Numbered from the stretch's first letter, positions 44,472 to 53,784 are shown. The stretch: DNA of 64,000 nt from Acidimicrobiaceae bacterium (GCA_024641005.1 JAHEDX010000012.1:1-64000), one strand, 5' to 3'. Translations and numbers: made by a program. Notes: a model not told the origin generated them from the letters alone.

Positions 44472-44542
44472 CGCCGACACCCCTCGGGCACGATGCCCCA
44501 GGGTGCCTGGCCGCCGCGGACGCCGCCTTGCCTCGCCGCCAG

Positions 44543-44548
44543 TAGCCT
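44543..44548 (+). promoter_or_regulatory. -10 box of DUF368 gene
   Basis: TAGCCT ends 8 nt before GTG at 44557, with no Shine-Dalgarno. Confidence 0.35.
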
Positions 44549-44556
44549 TCGCCGAC

Positions 44557-45471
44557 GTGTCTGTTCCCACTCCCGCTGCCCAAGTCGTCCGAGGTTTCAC
44601 GATGGGTGCGGCCGACATCGTGCCGGGTGTATCGGGCGGAACGGTGGCGCTGGTGCTCGGCATCTACGAGCGCTTGATCCGCAACGTCCACACCGGCGCA
44701 CAGTCGCTGAAGTCGCTGATCACCGCCGACATCAAGGGTTTCGGCACGACGATTCGTCAGGTCGAGTGGGTATGGCTGTTGTCGCTCCTGGCCGGCATAC
44801 TCGCCGCCGTCGCTGCGCTGTCGTCGGTCATCGAACGGCTCCTGAACGACCAGCCGGTTCGCATGGCCGCACTCTTCTTCGGGCTCGTCGTCGGCTCGCT
44901 CACGGTCGCATGGCGCCTGATCCGTTCGGTCGGGCCGATCGAGATCGGCACCGTGATCGCGGTGGCGATCGCCTTGTTCCTCGTACTCGGCCTGCGCAGC
45001 GACACGGCCGTCGCCGAAGACGCCGCGGAGGTCGTCACCAAGTCGTGGTGGATCTTCTTCCTGTCGGGTGCGGTGGCGATCTGCGCCATGATCCTGCCCG
45101 GCATCTCCGGATCGTTCATCCTGGTCATGCTGGGGATGTACACCGAAGTGCTGGGGGCCGTGAACGATCGCGATCTGGTTGCCCTCGCCGCCACCGCCGC
45201 GGGTTGTGTCGTCGGCCTCGCCCTGTTCTCGACCGTGCTCAACTGGGCGCTCGAACAGCATCATGATCTGGTGATGTCTGCGATGGTCGGACTGATGCTC
45301 GGCTCATTGCGCGTGCTGTGGCCGTGGCCGTACGGCACCAAGACCACCGAACTCGCGGCACCGTCGGGCGACGTCGTGGTCCCGATCCTGCTCGCGATCG
45401 CCGGATGCGTGCTGGTGATCGGTGTCGAGATCGCGGCGACCCGCAAGACGCGACGCTCGCTCGCCCACTGA
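44557..45471 (+). CDS. DUF368 (PopT-type undecaprenyl-phosphate translocase) family protein
   Basis: A 304-residue membrane protein with about eight helices. Both diagnostic DUF368 repeats are present: VRGFTMGAADIVPGVSGGTVALVLGIYERLI near the N-terminus and ICAMILPGISGSFILVMLGMYTEVL in the middle. DUF368 proteins recycle undecaprenyl phosphate across the membrane in Gram-positive bacteria. GTG at 44557 is preferred over the longer track start at 44503 because of the -10 box and family alignment. Confidence 0.88.
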   Translation: MSVPTPAAQVVRGFTMGAADIVPGVSGGTVALVLGIYERLIRNVHTGAQSLKSLITADIKGFGTTIRQVEWVWLLSLLAGILAAVAALSSVIERLLNDQPVRMAALFFGLVVGSLTVAWRLIRSVGPIEIGTVIAVAIALFLVLGLRSDTAVAEDAAEVVTKSWWIFFLSGAVAICAMILPGISGSFILVMLGMYTEVLGAVNDRDLVALAATAAGCVVGLALFSTVLNWALEQHHDLVMSAMVGLMLGSLRVLWPWPYGTKTTELAAPSGDVVVPILLAIAGCVLVIGVEIAATRKTRRSLAH

Positions 45472-45491
45472 ACCCAGCGCTGCGAACGTCG

Positions 45492-46265
45492 TCAACTTCC
45501 GAGCAATCCGACGGCTCGTTCGGCGACGAACGCCGCCAGTGCCGGACCGAGATCGGGCGATCCGAGGGCGTCGAGCCGGTAGGCCGGGCCGTACAGCGTC
45601 GCGACGGCGACCTGTTTTCCGGCGCCATCGCGAATCGGCACCGCGAGGCCGTTCACCTCGAGATCGAGTTCCTGGTCGGTCCAGGCGAACCCCAGGGTGC
45701 GAATGCGCGCGAGTCGAGATCTGATCGCATCGACATCGGTCACCGAATTTGCCGTCGACGCGGCCAACGGCCGGGCGAGCAAAGCGTCGAGACGGTCTCG
45801 GGGCCAATCGGCCATCACCATCAGACCGGGGGCCACCAGGTGGAACGGAAACGTCAAACCCGCCGGGTCGGCGACCTGCACCGCAGTCTGCGAACGGGCG
45901 CTGTCGAGATACAAGAAGCCGTCGCCGTCGTCGATTCCCACCGCCGCGTTCTCGCCGTAGACCCGAGCCATCTCGGCGGTCAGGGGGCGGAGCAGATCCC
46001 GCAACACGGCCGGTGAACGCTCCACGCGACGGGTCAGCGCCGCAAGGCCGGCACCCGGACGCGCTGCGCCCGCGGCAGTGCGCTCGACCATGCCCAGCTC
46101 GTCGAGGATGCCCAGCATGCGTGCCGTCGTCGACTTGGACAGACCGGACCGGCGCGCCAGCTCGCGCACCCCGACGGGCTCATCGGCAGCAACGACCAAC
46201 TGCAGCAACCCGAACGCTCGATGCACCGGGCCGACAGGCCTTGACGCGGTGCCCCAGTCGCTCAT
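45492..46265 (-). CDS. IclR family transcriptional regulator
   Basis: A 257-residue regulator. The N-terminal winged helix contains VHRAFGLLQLVVAADEPVGV and RELARRSGLSKSTTARMLGILDELGMVER; the C-terminal effector domain has GLAVPIRDGAGKQVAVATLYGPAYRLD, the usual IclR ligand-domain end. ATG at 46265 has TAGATT 7 nt upstream and no Shine-Dalgarno (leaderless). A perfect 17-bp palindrome overlaps its probable -35 and lies between it and the divergent carnitine operon, so it likely represses both. Confidence 0.9.
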   Translation of the reverse strand: MSDWGTASRPVGPVHRAFGLLQLVVAADEPVGVRELARRSGLSKSTTARMLGILDELGMVERTAAGAARPGAGLAALTRRVERSPAVLRDLLRPLTAEMARVYGENAAVGIDDGDGFLYLDSARSQTAVQVADPAGLTFPFHLVAPGLMVMADWPRDRLDALLARPLAASTANSVTDVDAIRSRLARIRTLGFAWTDQELDLEVNGLAVPIRDGAGKQVAVATLYGPAYRLDALGSPDLGPALAAFVAERAVGLLGS

Positions 46266-46272
46266 ACGCTGC

Positions 46273-46302
46273 AATCTAGCTGAACCGGGACGTCCTATTC
46301 AA
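46273..46302 (-). promoter_or_regulatory. iclR promoter
   Basis: On the minus strand TTGAAT (46302-46297) and TAGATT (46278-46273) are 18 bp apart, and the -10 ends 7 nt before the ATG. The -35 lies in the centre of the palindrome, which would let bound IclR block transcription. Confidence 0.5.
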
Positions 46303-46308
46303 TAGGAC
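46292..46308. promoter_or_regulatory. IclR operator
   Basis: GTCCTATTCAATAGGAC is a perfect 17-bp palindrome (8-1-8), AT-rich against a GC-rich background, located between iclR and the gamma-butyrobetaine hydroxylase gene. Confidence 0.75.
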
Positions 46309-46369
46309 ACTCACAGAACGGCACCGCCACGCCACAGGTCGACACGAGCAGGAGAGACGGGGAACTCAC

Positions 46370-47593
46370 ATGAACGCACCGCCACTGACACCCGACTTCA
46401 TCCCACACGAATGGCGACCGTTGGCCTCCGCCCACCTCGCCGACGGATTCGTCACGCTCGAGTGGGCAGACGGCATGACGTTTGCCGCCTATTCGCTGTG
46501 GCTGGCCGAGAACGCCGAAGGGTTCGGCCTCGAGTTACTCACCCGCGAATCGATGCTCGAACCGCGTGACCTTCCCGCACCGAGCGACCTGATGTCTGCC
46601 GGCGTCGACGACGACGGCGCGCTCGTGCTCGGCTGGAGTGGTGGACGCACCGTGCGCGTCCACCCCGGTTGGCTCCGCTATGTCGCCGACGGCGCTCTCG
46701 TGCCTTCCAGCGCCCTGCCCGAGCCGACGATGTGGACGGGCACCGACTTCTCCGAGCCGCCCACGCTCGACGGATCGCGGATCCTCGACGACGACGACGT
46801 GCTCGACCAGTGGATCGCGACCCTCGTGCAATACGGACTGTGCCGCCTCACCGACACCCCGACCGACCTCGACTTCGTCGGCCGTCTCGTCGCTCATGTC
46901 GGCCCGATTCGCGATACCAACTTCGGACCCGTATGGAGTGTGCAGTCCAAGCCCAACCCAGACTCGACCGCATACACCGGGCTCGACCTCGGGCAGCACA
47001 CCGATCTGCCCACCCGCGAGGTGCCACCCGGTTTCCAGTTCCTGCATTGCATCGAGAACAGCGTGCAGGGTGGATGGTCGCGGATGAGCGATGGCTGGGC
47101 GGTCGCCGAGGCGATCCGGGCCGAGCATCCCGACGCCTACGACGCGCTCACCTCGCTCGAATGGGTGTTCATGAATCGCGCCAAGGATGCCGAGCACCGC
47201 TGGATCGGCCCGATCATCGATCACGGCGGCAAGCGCCAGCCCCTCACGTTGCGTGCTTTCTACCCGGTTCGCAGCGCGCCGCACATGGATCCCGCCGATA
47301 TGCCGAGAGCCTACGAATCGCTGCGGGTGTTCGCCGAGATGGCACGCGATCCCCGGTTCCAGGTTGCCTACCCGTTCCGCCCCGGCGACCTGGTGGGGTT
47401 CGACAACCGACGTATCCTGCACGGACGCGACGCGTTCGAGAGCGGCGGTGCCCGACTGCTGCGCGGCTGTTACGCCGACCACGACGATTTCTACTCACGG
47501 TTGCGCGTCCTGCGTCGCGATCGCTCGCGTCCGGCCGGGCCTCTGTCCTACGCTTCCACCCACCTGCCTTCCACCCAAGGGGTTCCAGCATGA
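46370..47593 (+). CDS. Gamma-butyrobetaine hydroxylase-like Fe(II)/2-oxoglutarate dioxygenase
   Basis: A 407-residue enzyme with the two-domain BBOX1 layout. An N-terminal DUF971-type domain (FVTLEWADGMTFAAYSLWLAENAEGF, GRTVRVHPGWLRYVADG) is followed by a TauD-like catalytic domain with the iron motif LGQHTDLPTREVPPG (H-x-D) and the distal His/Arg region FDNRRILHGRDAFESGGARLLRG. In this family gamma-butyrobetaine is hydroxylated to L-carnitine, and the two following genes encode the next two carnitine-degradation steps. It is the first gene of the operon under the IclR palindrome. Confidence 0.9.
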   Translation: MNAPPLTPDFIPHEWRPLASAHLADGFVTLEWADGMTFAAYSLWLAENAEGFGLELLTRESMLEPRDLPAPSDLMSAGVDDDGALVLGWSGGRTVRVHPGWLRYVADGALVPSSALPEPTMWTGTDFSEPPTLDGSRILDDDDVLDQWIATLVQYGLCRLTDTPTDLDFVGRLVAHVGPIRDTNFGPVWSVQSKPNPDSTAYTGLDLGQHTDLPTREVPPGFQFLHCIENSVQGGWSRMSDGWAVAEAIRAEHPDAYDALTSLEWVFMNRAKDAEHRWIGPIIDHGGKRQPLTLRAFYPVRSAPHMDPADMPRAYESLRVFAEMARDPRFQVAYPFRPGDLVGFDNRRILHGRDAFESGGARLLRGCYADHDDFYSRLRVLRRDRSRPAGPLSYASTHLPSTQGVPA

Positions 47594-48480
47594 GTTCAGT
47601 GTTCATCACGTGTGCCGTCACAGGTAGCGGCGACACCGTCGGCAAGAGCGACAAGGTGCCGGTCACCCCCGAGCAGATCGCCAACGACTGCATCGCGGCG
47701 GCACGGGCGGGGGCCGCCGTCACACACATCCACGTGCGCGACCCGATCACGGGCGCCGGTGCTCGCGAACCCGACCTGTACGCAGAGGTCGTCGAGCGTG
47801 TACGCGCCTCGGATGTCGACGTGATCATCAATCTCACCGCCGGCATGGGTGGTGACCTCGCGTTCGGTTCGGCCGAGCGACCGTTCCCCGTCGACGAGGC
47901 CGGCACCGACATGGCCGGCGCCACCGAGCGCCTCGAGCACGTGCGGCGGATCATGCCCGAGATCTGCACCCTCGACTGCGGCACCATGAACTTCGGCGAG
48001 GGCGACTACATCATGACCAACAGCACCGCGACGCTCAAGGAAATGGCCCGCCAGATCCAAGCGCTCGGAGTGCGCCCCGAGATCGAAGCGTTCGACACCG
48101 GTCACCTCTGGCAGGCCAAGTCGCTGGTCGACGAAGGCCTCATCGACGACCCGGTCATGATCCAACTCTGCATGGGCGTGCCCTGGGGCGCGCCCCCCGA
48201 CATCAACACGTTCATGGCGATGGTCAACAATGTGCCCGATTCGTGGACCTTCAGCGCGTTCTCGATCGGTCGGCGCCAACTCGAATACGTGGCGTTGGCC
48301 GCGATCGCCGGCGGCAACGTCCGCGTCGGGCTCGAGGACAACCTCTATCTCGGGCGCGGCACCCTGGCCACCAACGCCGAACTGGTGACCCGCGCGGTCG
48401 AGATCCTCGAGAGCATCGGATACGGCATCAAGGGCCCCGACCAGGTGCGCGCCGACCTGAAGCTGACCCGACATGGATGA
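47590..48480 (+). CDS. Beta-keto acid cleavage enzyme (BKACE, DUF849), probable 3-dehydrocarnitine cleavage
   Basis: A 296-residue TIM-barrel enzyme. BKACE motifs: FITCAVTGSGDTVGKSDKVPVTPEQIANDCIAAARAG, zinc-ligand VTHIHVRDPITG, INLTAGMGGD, and the C-terminal VRVGLEDNLYLGRGTLATNAELV. Family members condense a beta-keto acid with acetyl-CoA; in carnitine degraders the product pair is glycine betaine plus acetoacetyl-CoA. ATG overlaps the hydroxylase stop, and the C-terminus overlaps the carnitine dehydrogenase. The assignment to 3-dehydrocarnitine comes from the neighbours. Confidence 0.92.
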   Translation: MSSVFITCAVTGSGDTVGKSDKVPVTPEQIANDCIAAARAGAAVTHIHVRDPITGAGAREPDLYAEVVERVRASDVDVIINLTAGMGGDLAFGSAERPFPVDEAGTDMAGATERLEHVRRIMPEICTLDCGTMNFGEGDYIMTNSTATLKEMARQIQALGVRPEIEAFDTGHLWQAKSLVDEGLIDDPVMIQLCMGVPWGAPPDINTFMAMVNNVPDSWTFSAFSIGRRQLEYVALAAIAGGNVRVGLEDNLYLGRGTLATNAELVTRAVEILESIGYGIKGPDQVRADLKLTRHG

Positions 48481-49477
48481 TGACACCGCTGCTGCTCCCG
48501 CCACCGCGGCGGCAGCGGTCGGGTGTGGGGTGATCGGTGCCGGCTGGATCGCTCGGCTGCGATTGAGCGGGATCGACGTCCGCGCCTACGACCCCGCGCC
48601 GACGGCGCTCGACGTGATCACACAGGTGCACGACAACGCGCGGCTGGCGTGGCGAGAGCTCGATCTCGAACCCGACGACGACGCGATCGGGTCGCTCACG
48701 ATGTGCGCCACGATCGACGAAGCGGTCGCCGAGGCCGACTTCATCGTCGAGAGCGTGCCCGAACGGCTCGACCTGAAGCACGCCACGCTCGTTGCCATCG
48801 ACGCGGCGTCGATCCCGACGGCGATCATCGCCTCGTCGACGTCCGGGTTCAAGCCGTCTGTTCTGGCCGAACCCCTCACCCACCCACGGCGCCTCGTCGT
48901 GGGCCATCCGTTCAACCCGGTGTACCTGCTCCCTCTCGTCGAGGTGGTGGGCGGAGCCGACACGGCCGACGACGTGATCGAGTGCGCGATGGGGCTGTAC
49001 CGGTCGCTCGGGATGCATCCGCTGCGGGTCCGGGCCGAGATCGATGCCCACATCGCCGACCGGCTGTTGGAAGCGGTTTGGCGAGAGGCACTGTGGCTGG
49101 TCAAGGACGGCATCGCCACCACCGAAGAGATCGACGATTCGATCCGTTACGGATTCGGGTTGCGGTGGGCGCAGATGGGGCTGTTCGAGACCTACCGCAT
49201 CGCCGGCGGGCTCGGCGGTATGCGTCACTTCATCAGCCAGTTCGGCGAGTGCCTGTCCTGGCCGTGGACCAAGCTGATGGACGTTCCCGAGCTGACCGAC
49301 GAGCTGATCGACACCATCGCATCCCAGAGCGACGAGCAATCGGGCCATCTGACGGTGCGTGAACTCGAACGCATCCGCGACCGCAACGTGGCCGCCATGA
49401 TGCTCGCGCTCGAACGCAACGAGTGGGGTGCCGGGCAGGTGGTCGCCGAGATGCGCCAGCGCGGCGCCGTTCGCTGA
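48473..49477 (+). CDS. lcdH: L-carnitine dehydrogenase (3-hydroxyacyl-CoA dehydrogenase family)
   Basis: A 334-residue NAD-dependent dehydrogenase. Rossmann motif AVGCGVIGAGWIARLRLSGIDVRAYDPAP; ADFIVESVPERLDLKHATL; catalytic region VVGHPFNPVYLLPLVEVVGG; and C-terminal GLRWAQMGLFETYRIAGGLGGMRHF, characteristic of carnitine 3-dehydrogenase rather than fatty-acyl enzymes. Starts 8 nt inside the BKACE gene. It oxidises L-carnitine to 3-dehydrocarnitine for BKACE. The three genes form a complete route from gamma-butyrobetaine. Confidence 0.92.
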   Translation: MDDDTAAAPATAAAAVGCGVIGAGWIARLRLSGIDVRAYDPAPTALDVITQVHDNARLAWRELDLEPDDDAIGSLTMCATIDEAVAEADFIVESVPERLDLKHATLVAIDAASIPTAIIASSTSGFKPSVLAEPLTHPRRLVVGHPFNPVYLLPLVEVVGGADTADDVIECAMGLYRSLGMHPLRVRAEIDAHIADRLLEAVWREALWLVKDGIATTEEIDDSIRYGFGLRWAQMGLFETYRIAGGLGGMRHFISQFGECLSWPWTKLMDVPELTDELIDTIASQSDEQSGHLTVRELERIRDRNVAAMMLALERNEWGAGQVVAEMRQRGAVR

Positions 49478-49635
49478 ACCAGCCGCTCCGCTGATGAGAT
49501 GCCTGTGATGCGTACCAGCCGCGCGCCGAGCACTACCGTCCGATCCGTGACACCACCGAGCGCGGCTCTGCAACCTGATGCCGAGCAACCACGACCAGCC
49601 CGACACCGCGTTGCGGCACCGACGGTCGTGCGGCC

Positions 49636-51510
49636 GTGAGCGAGCACATCTCGAAGGCGCAGACCGCCGGGATCGGCCTCACCGTCGGTGCGCTCGGCGT
49701 GGTGTTCGGCGACATCGGCACCAGCCCGCTCTACGCGTTCCGCGAGTCACTGGCCGGCGAACACAACCTCGCCGTCTCCGAGGCGAACGTGCTCGGTGTG
49801 CTGTCGCTGATGTTCTGGTCACTGATCATCGTGATCACGATCAAGTACCTCCTGATCGTGATGCGGGCCGACAACGACGGCGAGGGCGGCATCCTCGCCC
49901 TCGGAGCGCTGGTCACCGGCGGTGAGGGCAAACGCACCCGGATGCTCGTGCTGATGGCCCTGTTCGGCACCGCCCTGCTGTACGGCGACGGCATGATCAC
50001 CCCGGCGATCTCGGTGTTGTCGGCCGTCGAAGGCGTCGAGGTCGCAGCGCCGTCGGTGCACCAATGGGTGGTGCCGATCGTGGTCGTGATCCTGGTCGCG
50101 CTGTTCTCGGTGCAGCGCCACGGCACCGAGATGATCGGCCGCTTCTTCGGGCCGATCATGTTGCTGTGGTTCGGCACGCTCACCGTGTTGGGCGCCGCCG
50201 AACTGTCGACCGAGCCGTCGGTGCTGCGGGCGCTCGACCCCACCCGCGCCATCCAGTTCTTTGCCGACAACGGCGGCCGCGGCTTTCTCGTACTGGGTTC
50301 GGTGTTCCTGGTCGTCACCGGCGGCGAGGCCTTGTACGCCGACATGGGCCATTTCGGGCGCAGCCCGATCCAGCGCGGCTGGTTCTTGCTGGTGCTGCCG
50401 GCGCTGGTGATCAACTACCTCGGACAAGGTGCGCTACTGCTCAATCGGCCCGATGCGATCGAGAACCCGTTCTTCCTGCTGGCGCCCGGGTGGGCCAACT
50501 GGCCACTCGTCGTGCTGGCCACCGCCGCGACGGTGATCGCCTCGCAGGCCCTCATCACCGGCGCGTTCTCGCTCACGGTGCAAGCGGTCAACCTGGGCTA
50601 CCTACCCCGCATGCGCACCGTGCAGACCTCGCACCACCACCGCGGCCAGGTCTACGTGCCCAGCATCAACTGGTTCCTGTTGGCGGCCTGCCTCACGCTC
50701 GTGTTCTCGTTCCGCTCGTCCAGTCGCCTGGCGGCGGCCTACGGCGTAGCCGTCACGCTCACGATGATCATCACCACGATCCTGATCGCCGCGGTGGCCG
50801 ATCAACGATGGGGATGGTCACGCTTGCGGATCGCGCTCATCACGACGCCACTGATCATCATCGACCTCGCCTTCGTGATCGCCAACCTGTTCAAGATTCC
50901 GGCCGGCGGCTGGATCCCATTGGTGATCGGTGGTGTCGGATTCACCATCTTCACCACCTGGAACACCGGCCGGCGCCTGCTGACCGACCGAGTCGCCAAG
51001 GAGGCGTTGAGCGTCGACCGATTCGTCGAAGGGTTGGCCAAGAACCCGCCCTTGCGTCACCCGGGCACCGGCGTCTACCTGCACCGCACCCCGGGTCGGG
51101 TCCCCCCTGCTCTGCTCACCAACCTCCGACACAACCACAGCCTGCACGAGACCGTCGTATTCCTGTCGGTGGTGACCGACAACCGTGCTCATGTCAACCT
51201 CGCTGAACGCGACCATGTCACCCATTACGACTTGGGCTTCCACACCCTCGAGATGCGCTACGGGTTCACCGACGAGACCGATCTCGCCCAGGACCTCCGC
51301 AATCTGATGGCCGGCGGCCTCACCTTCGATCCCAACCAGACCACCTTCTTCCTCGGACGCGAGCGCATCTCTGTGACCGACCGGCCCGGCATGGTGGAGT
51401 GGCGCGAGCGATTGTTCGCCTTCTTGTTCCGTAATGCCGGCGACCCGGCGTCGTATTTCAGCCTGCCGCCCGATCGCAGCGTCGACATCGGAACCCACAT
51501 CGACATCTGA
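49636..51510 (+). CDS. kup: Kup-type potassium transporter
   Basis: A 624-residue KUP/HAK transporter with about 12 helices. Diagnostic N-terminus: ALGVVFGDIGTSPLYAFRE; then LLIVMRADNDGEGGILALGAL, ALLYGDGMITPAISVLSAVEG, and QRGWFLLVLPALVINYLGQGALLL. The cytoplasmic C-terminus has TGVYLHRTPGRVPPALLTNLRHN. GTG start at 49636; no clear ribosome-binding site. Monocistronic, with a gap of about 160 bp on the left and 180 bp on the right with nothing recognisable. Confidence 0.95.
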   Translation: MSEHISKAQTAGIGLTVGALGVVFGDIGTSPLYAFRESLAGEHNLAVSEANVLGVLSLMFWSLIIVITIKYLLIVMRADNDGEGGILALGALVTGGEGKRTRMLVLMALFGTALLYGDGMITPAISVLSAVEGVEVAAPSVHQWVVPIVVVILVALFSVQRHGTEMIGRFFGPIMLLWFGTLTVLGAAELSTEPSVLRALDPTRAIQFFADNGGRGFLVLGSVFLVVTGGEALYADMGHFGRSPIQRGWFLLVLPALVINYLGQGALLLNRPDAIENPFFLLAPGWANWPLVVLATAATVIASQALITGAFSLTVQAVNLGYLPRMRTVQTSHHHRGQVYVPSINWFLLAACLTLVFSFRSSSRLAAAYGVAVTLTMIITTILIAAVADQRWGWSRLRIALITTPLIIIDLAFVIANLFKIPAGGWIPLVIGGVGFTIFTTWNTGRRLLTDRVAKEALSVDRFVEGLAKNPPLRHPGTGVYLHRTPGRVPPALLTNLRHNHSLHETVVFLSVVTDNRAHVNLAERDHVTHYDLGFHTLEMRYGFTDETDLAQDLRNLMAGGLTFDPNQTTFFLGRERISVTDRPGMVEWRERLFAFLFRNAGDPASYFSLPPDRSVDIGTHIDI

Positions 51511-51691
51511 CGTTCGCCCCAGGGGCTCGACCCAACCGGGAACCGTCGACATGGACTCGTTTCCTGCCGTCAGGCGACGCCGCCGAGCAGCTCGATCGGG
51601 GGACGACGTACCAGCCGAGCGAACCCATCGAGGTCGTGGACCAGCGTTGGAGCCATGCCACCGGATGTACCCGTTCACCGGACTGTGGTCC

Positions 51692-52519
51692 TCAACTCAC
51701 GACGATGGCGACCGCTCCCATCACGGCGATCACGATCGCCACGGTTTGGCGAAGGGTGACCCGTTCATGGAGCAGGCGATGGGCGATCAGCAGACCGAAC
51801 AGCACCGAGGTCTCGCGCAAGCCTGCGACCAGGCCGAGCGGCTCGGTGCGGGCAGCGATCATCACGAGCAGGTATGCGCCCGCGTTGGCGCCGCCGCCGA
51901 GCAGCAGCCGTCCCGGGCTCTGCAGGACCGCTCGACGCATCCGACCGACGTCGCGACGCGACCAGACGATGACGGTGAACACGAACGCGTACAGGATGAA
52001 GCTCGAGCAGATGTACTGGGCGGCTTCACCGTTGCGACGCACGCCGTACCCATCGACGAATGTGTATGACGCGATCATGAGCCCGGTAGCGATCGCCCAT
52101 CGGGTGTCGTGCAGGGGATGGGCCGTCGCGACCACGCCCAACCCACTCACCACCAGCAGAACACCGATCACCCCGAGGGCGGTGACGCGGTCGTCGAGCA
52201 AGGTGATGCCGGCGATCGTGACGATCACGGGCGCGACACCGCGGGCGATCGGATAGGCGACGGCCAGATCGGCCCGTTCGTATGCGGCGACGAGGAACAG
52301 GTTGTACGCGATGTGGAGCGCGCCGGTCACGACCAGCACCCACCACACCCGCTGGTCGGGCAACCCGACGACCAGCAACACCGGGATACTGACGATGGCT
52401 GCAGCCGACACGATCGCCCAGCTCGTGATGAGCCGGTCGCCGCCCGCTTTGACCAGTGCGTTCCAACCGGCGTGGAGCACCGCTGCGATCAGCACCAACA
52501 CGAACGAGGTGAGCGACAA
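51692..52519 (-). CDS. EamA family transporter
   Basis: A 275-residue DMT-superfamily protein with ten helices: N-terminal FVLVLIAAVLHAGWNALVKAGGD is the typical EamA start, and AAYERADLAVAYPIARGVAPVIVTI is the conserved helix-4 region. It begins with TTG at 52519; GGAGGGAAG lies directly before it, which decides this start. The 70-bp inverted repeat lies upstream. Substrate unknown. Confidence 0.88.
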   Translation of the reverse strand: MSLTSFVLVLIAAVLHAGWNALVKAGGDRLITSWAIVSAAAIVSIPVLLVVGLPDQRVWWVLVVTGALHIAYNLFLVAAYERADLAVAYPIARGVAPVIVTIAGITLLDDRVTALGVIGVLLVVSGLGVVATAHPLHDTRWAIATGLMIASYTFVDGYGVRRNGEAAQYICSSFILYAFVFTVIVWSRRDVGRMRRAVLQSPGRLLLGGGANAGAYLLVMIAARTEPLGLVAGLRETSVLFGLLIAHRLLHERVTLRQTVAIVIAVMGAVAIVVS

Positions 52520-52563
52520 CTTCCCTCCATCCGGTCAGCCCGACCGCCCAGCAACCTACTGAT

Positions 52564-52633
52564 CCCAAACCCCGTTCTGTTCAGCAGACTGCAGACCCGG
52601 GTCTGCAACTTGCTGAACAGAACGGGGTTTGGG
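52564..52633. repeat. 70-bp nested inverted repeat
   Basis: A perfect 23-bp outer stem (left arm CCCAAACCCCGTTCTGTTCA...) encloses a perfect 16-bp inner palindrome GCAGACCCGGGTCTGC, separated by 4-nt unpaired stretches. It begins 8 nt after the MalK-like gene stop on the minus strand and probably ends that transcript or protects its 3' end. No U tract. Confidence 0.85.
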
Positions 52634-52641
52634 TCGACGAC

Positions 52642-53784
52642 TCAGGGCGACGACATGGTGGTCAGCGCGACGCCGGTGTCCCGGTCGAAGAGGTGGATCT
52701 GGCTGTGATCGACAGCGAGCCTCAGCGGTTTCCACAAACTCACCTCCCCACGACCGTCGAGGGAAGCGATGACCGTCGACTCGGCCAGGCTCTGCGCGTG
52801 GGTGACGTCGATCACGGAGGCGTCGATGTAGGCGTGGACCCATTGCCGGGACCCGAGTTGCTCGTGGAAGCGGACACTCAGCACGAACTCGCCGTTCGGA
52901 TCTCGGCGAAACGCCTCGGGACGTATGCCGACAACGACCTCACCCCCGATCCTGTTGACGAGATCGGGCCACCGTGCCGAGACATCACCGATCGGAATCC
53001 GGTGCGAACCGACGCACAGAGCGAGACCCGCATCGTCGGCCGCTACCTGACCGACCAGCAGATTCATCGGCGGGATGCCAATGAACTGGGCGACGAACGT
53101 GTCGGTCGGAGCACGATGGATCTCGATCGGTCGCCCGGATTGCACGACCCGGCCCTGCCACATCACCGCCAGATCATCGCCGAGTGCCATCGCCTCGACC
53201 TGGTCGTGGGTCACGAAGATGGTGGTGATGCCGAGCCCCCGCTGCAGTGTCAGCAAGTCGGCGCGCAGTTCGGTCCGCAGTTTCGCGTCGAGATTCGACA
53301 TCGGCTCGTCCATGAGCAGCAGACGGGGTCTGCGCACGATCGCCCGGCCCATGGCGACCCGTTGACGCTCGCCACCCGATAGCCGTTGAGGCAGCTCGTC
53401 GAGCCGCTTCGTCAGCCCGAGCAAGTCGGCGACCTCAGAGACCTTGTCGAGCTTCGTGGCCTTGCCGACCCCGGCCAGCTCGAGTGGGAAGCCGAGGTTT
53501 TCGGCCACAGTCAGGTTCGGATACAGCGTGCTGCTCTGGAATACCATCGACAGATTCCTGGCGTTCGTCGGCGTGTCGTTGACGCGAACGCCGTCGATCA
53601 GGACATCGCCACCGGTGACCGGCTCGAGGCCAGCGATCATGCGCAGCACCGAGGACTTGCCACAGCCGGACGGGCCGACCAGCACGAAGAACTCACCGTC
53701 GACGACATCGAGGTCGATATCGGTCACCGCGACATATCCATCCGGATAGACCTTTCGAACACCTCGCAGTTGCACCGTCGACAT
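52642..53784 (-). CDS. MalK/UgpC-type ABC transporter ATP-binding protein
   Basis: A 380-residue ATPase with a C-terminal TOBE/MOP domain. Walker A GPSGCGKSS, Q-loop MVFQSSTLYPNLTVAENL, signature LSGGERQRVAMGRAIVRRP, Walker B LLLMDEPMSNLD, switch His in FVTHDQVEAM. TOBE region around IGGEVVVGIRPEAFRRD and LGSRQWVHAYIDA. ATG at 53784 rather than 53823. No permease or binding-protein gene is adjacent, so it is an orphan and may serve several carbohydrate importers encoded elsewhere (MsmX-like inference). Confidence 0.9.
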   Translation of the reverse strand: MSTVQLRGVRKVYPDGYVAVTDIDLDVVDGEFFVLVGPSGCGKSSVLRMIAGLEPVTGGDVLIDGVRVNDTPTNARNLSMVFQSSTLYPNLTVAENLGFPLELAGVGKATKLDKVSEVADLLGLTKRLDELPQRLSGGERQRVAMGRAIVRRPRLLLMDEPMSNLDAKLRTELRADLLTLQRGLGITTIFVTHDQVEAMALGDDLAVMWQGRVVQSGRPIEIHRAPTDTFVAQFIGIPPMNLLVGQVAADDAGLALCVGSHRIPIGDVSARWPDLVNRIGGEVVVGIRPEAFRRDPNGEFVLSVRFHEQLGSRQWVHAYIDASVIDVTHAQSLAESTVIASLDGRGEVSLWKPLRLAVDHSQIHLFDRDTGVALTTMSSP

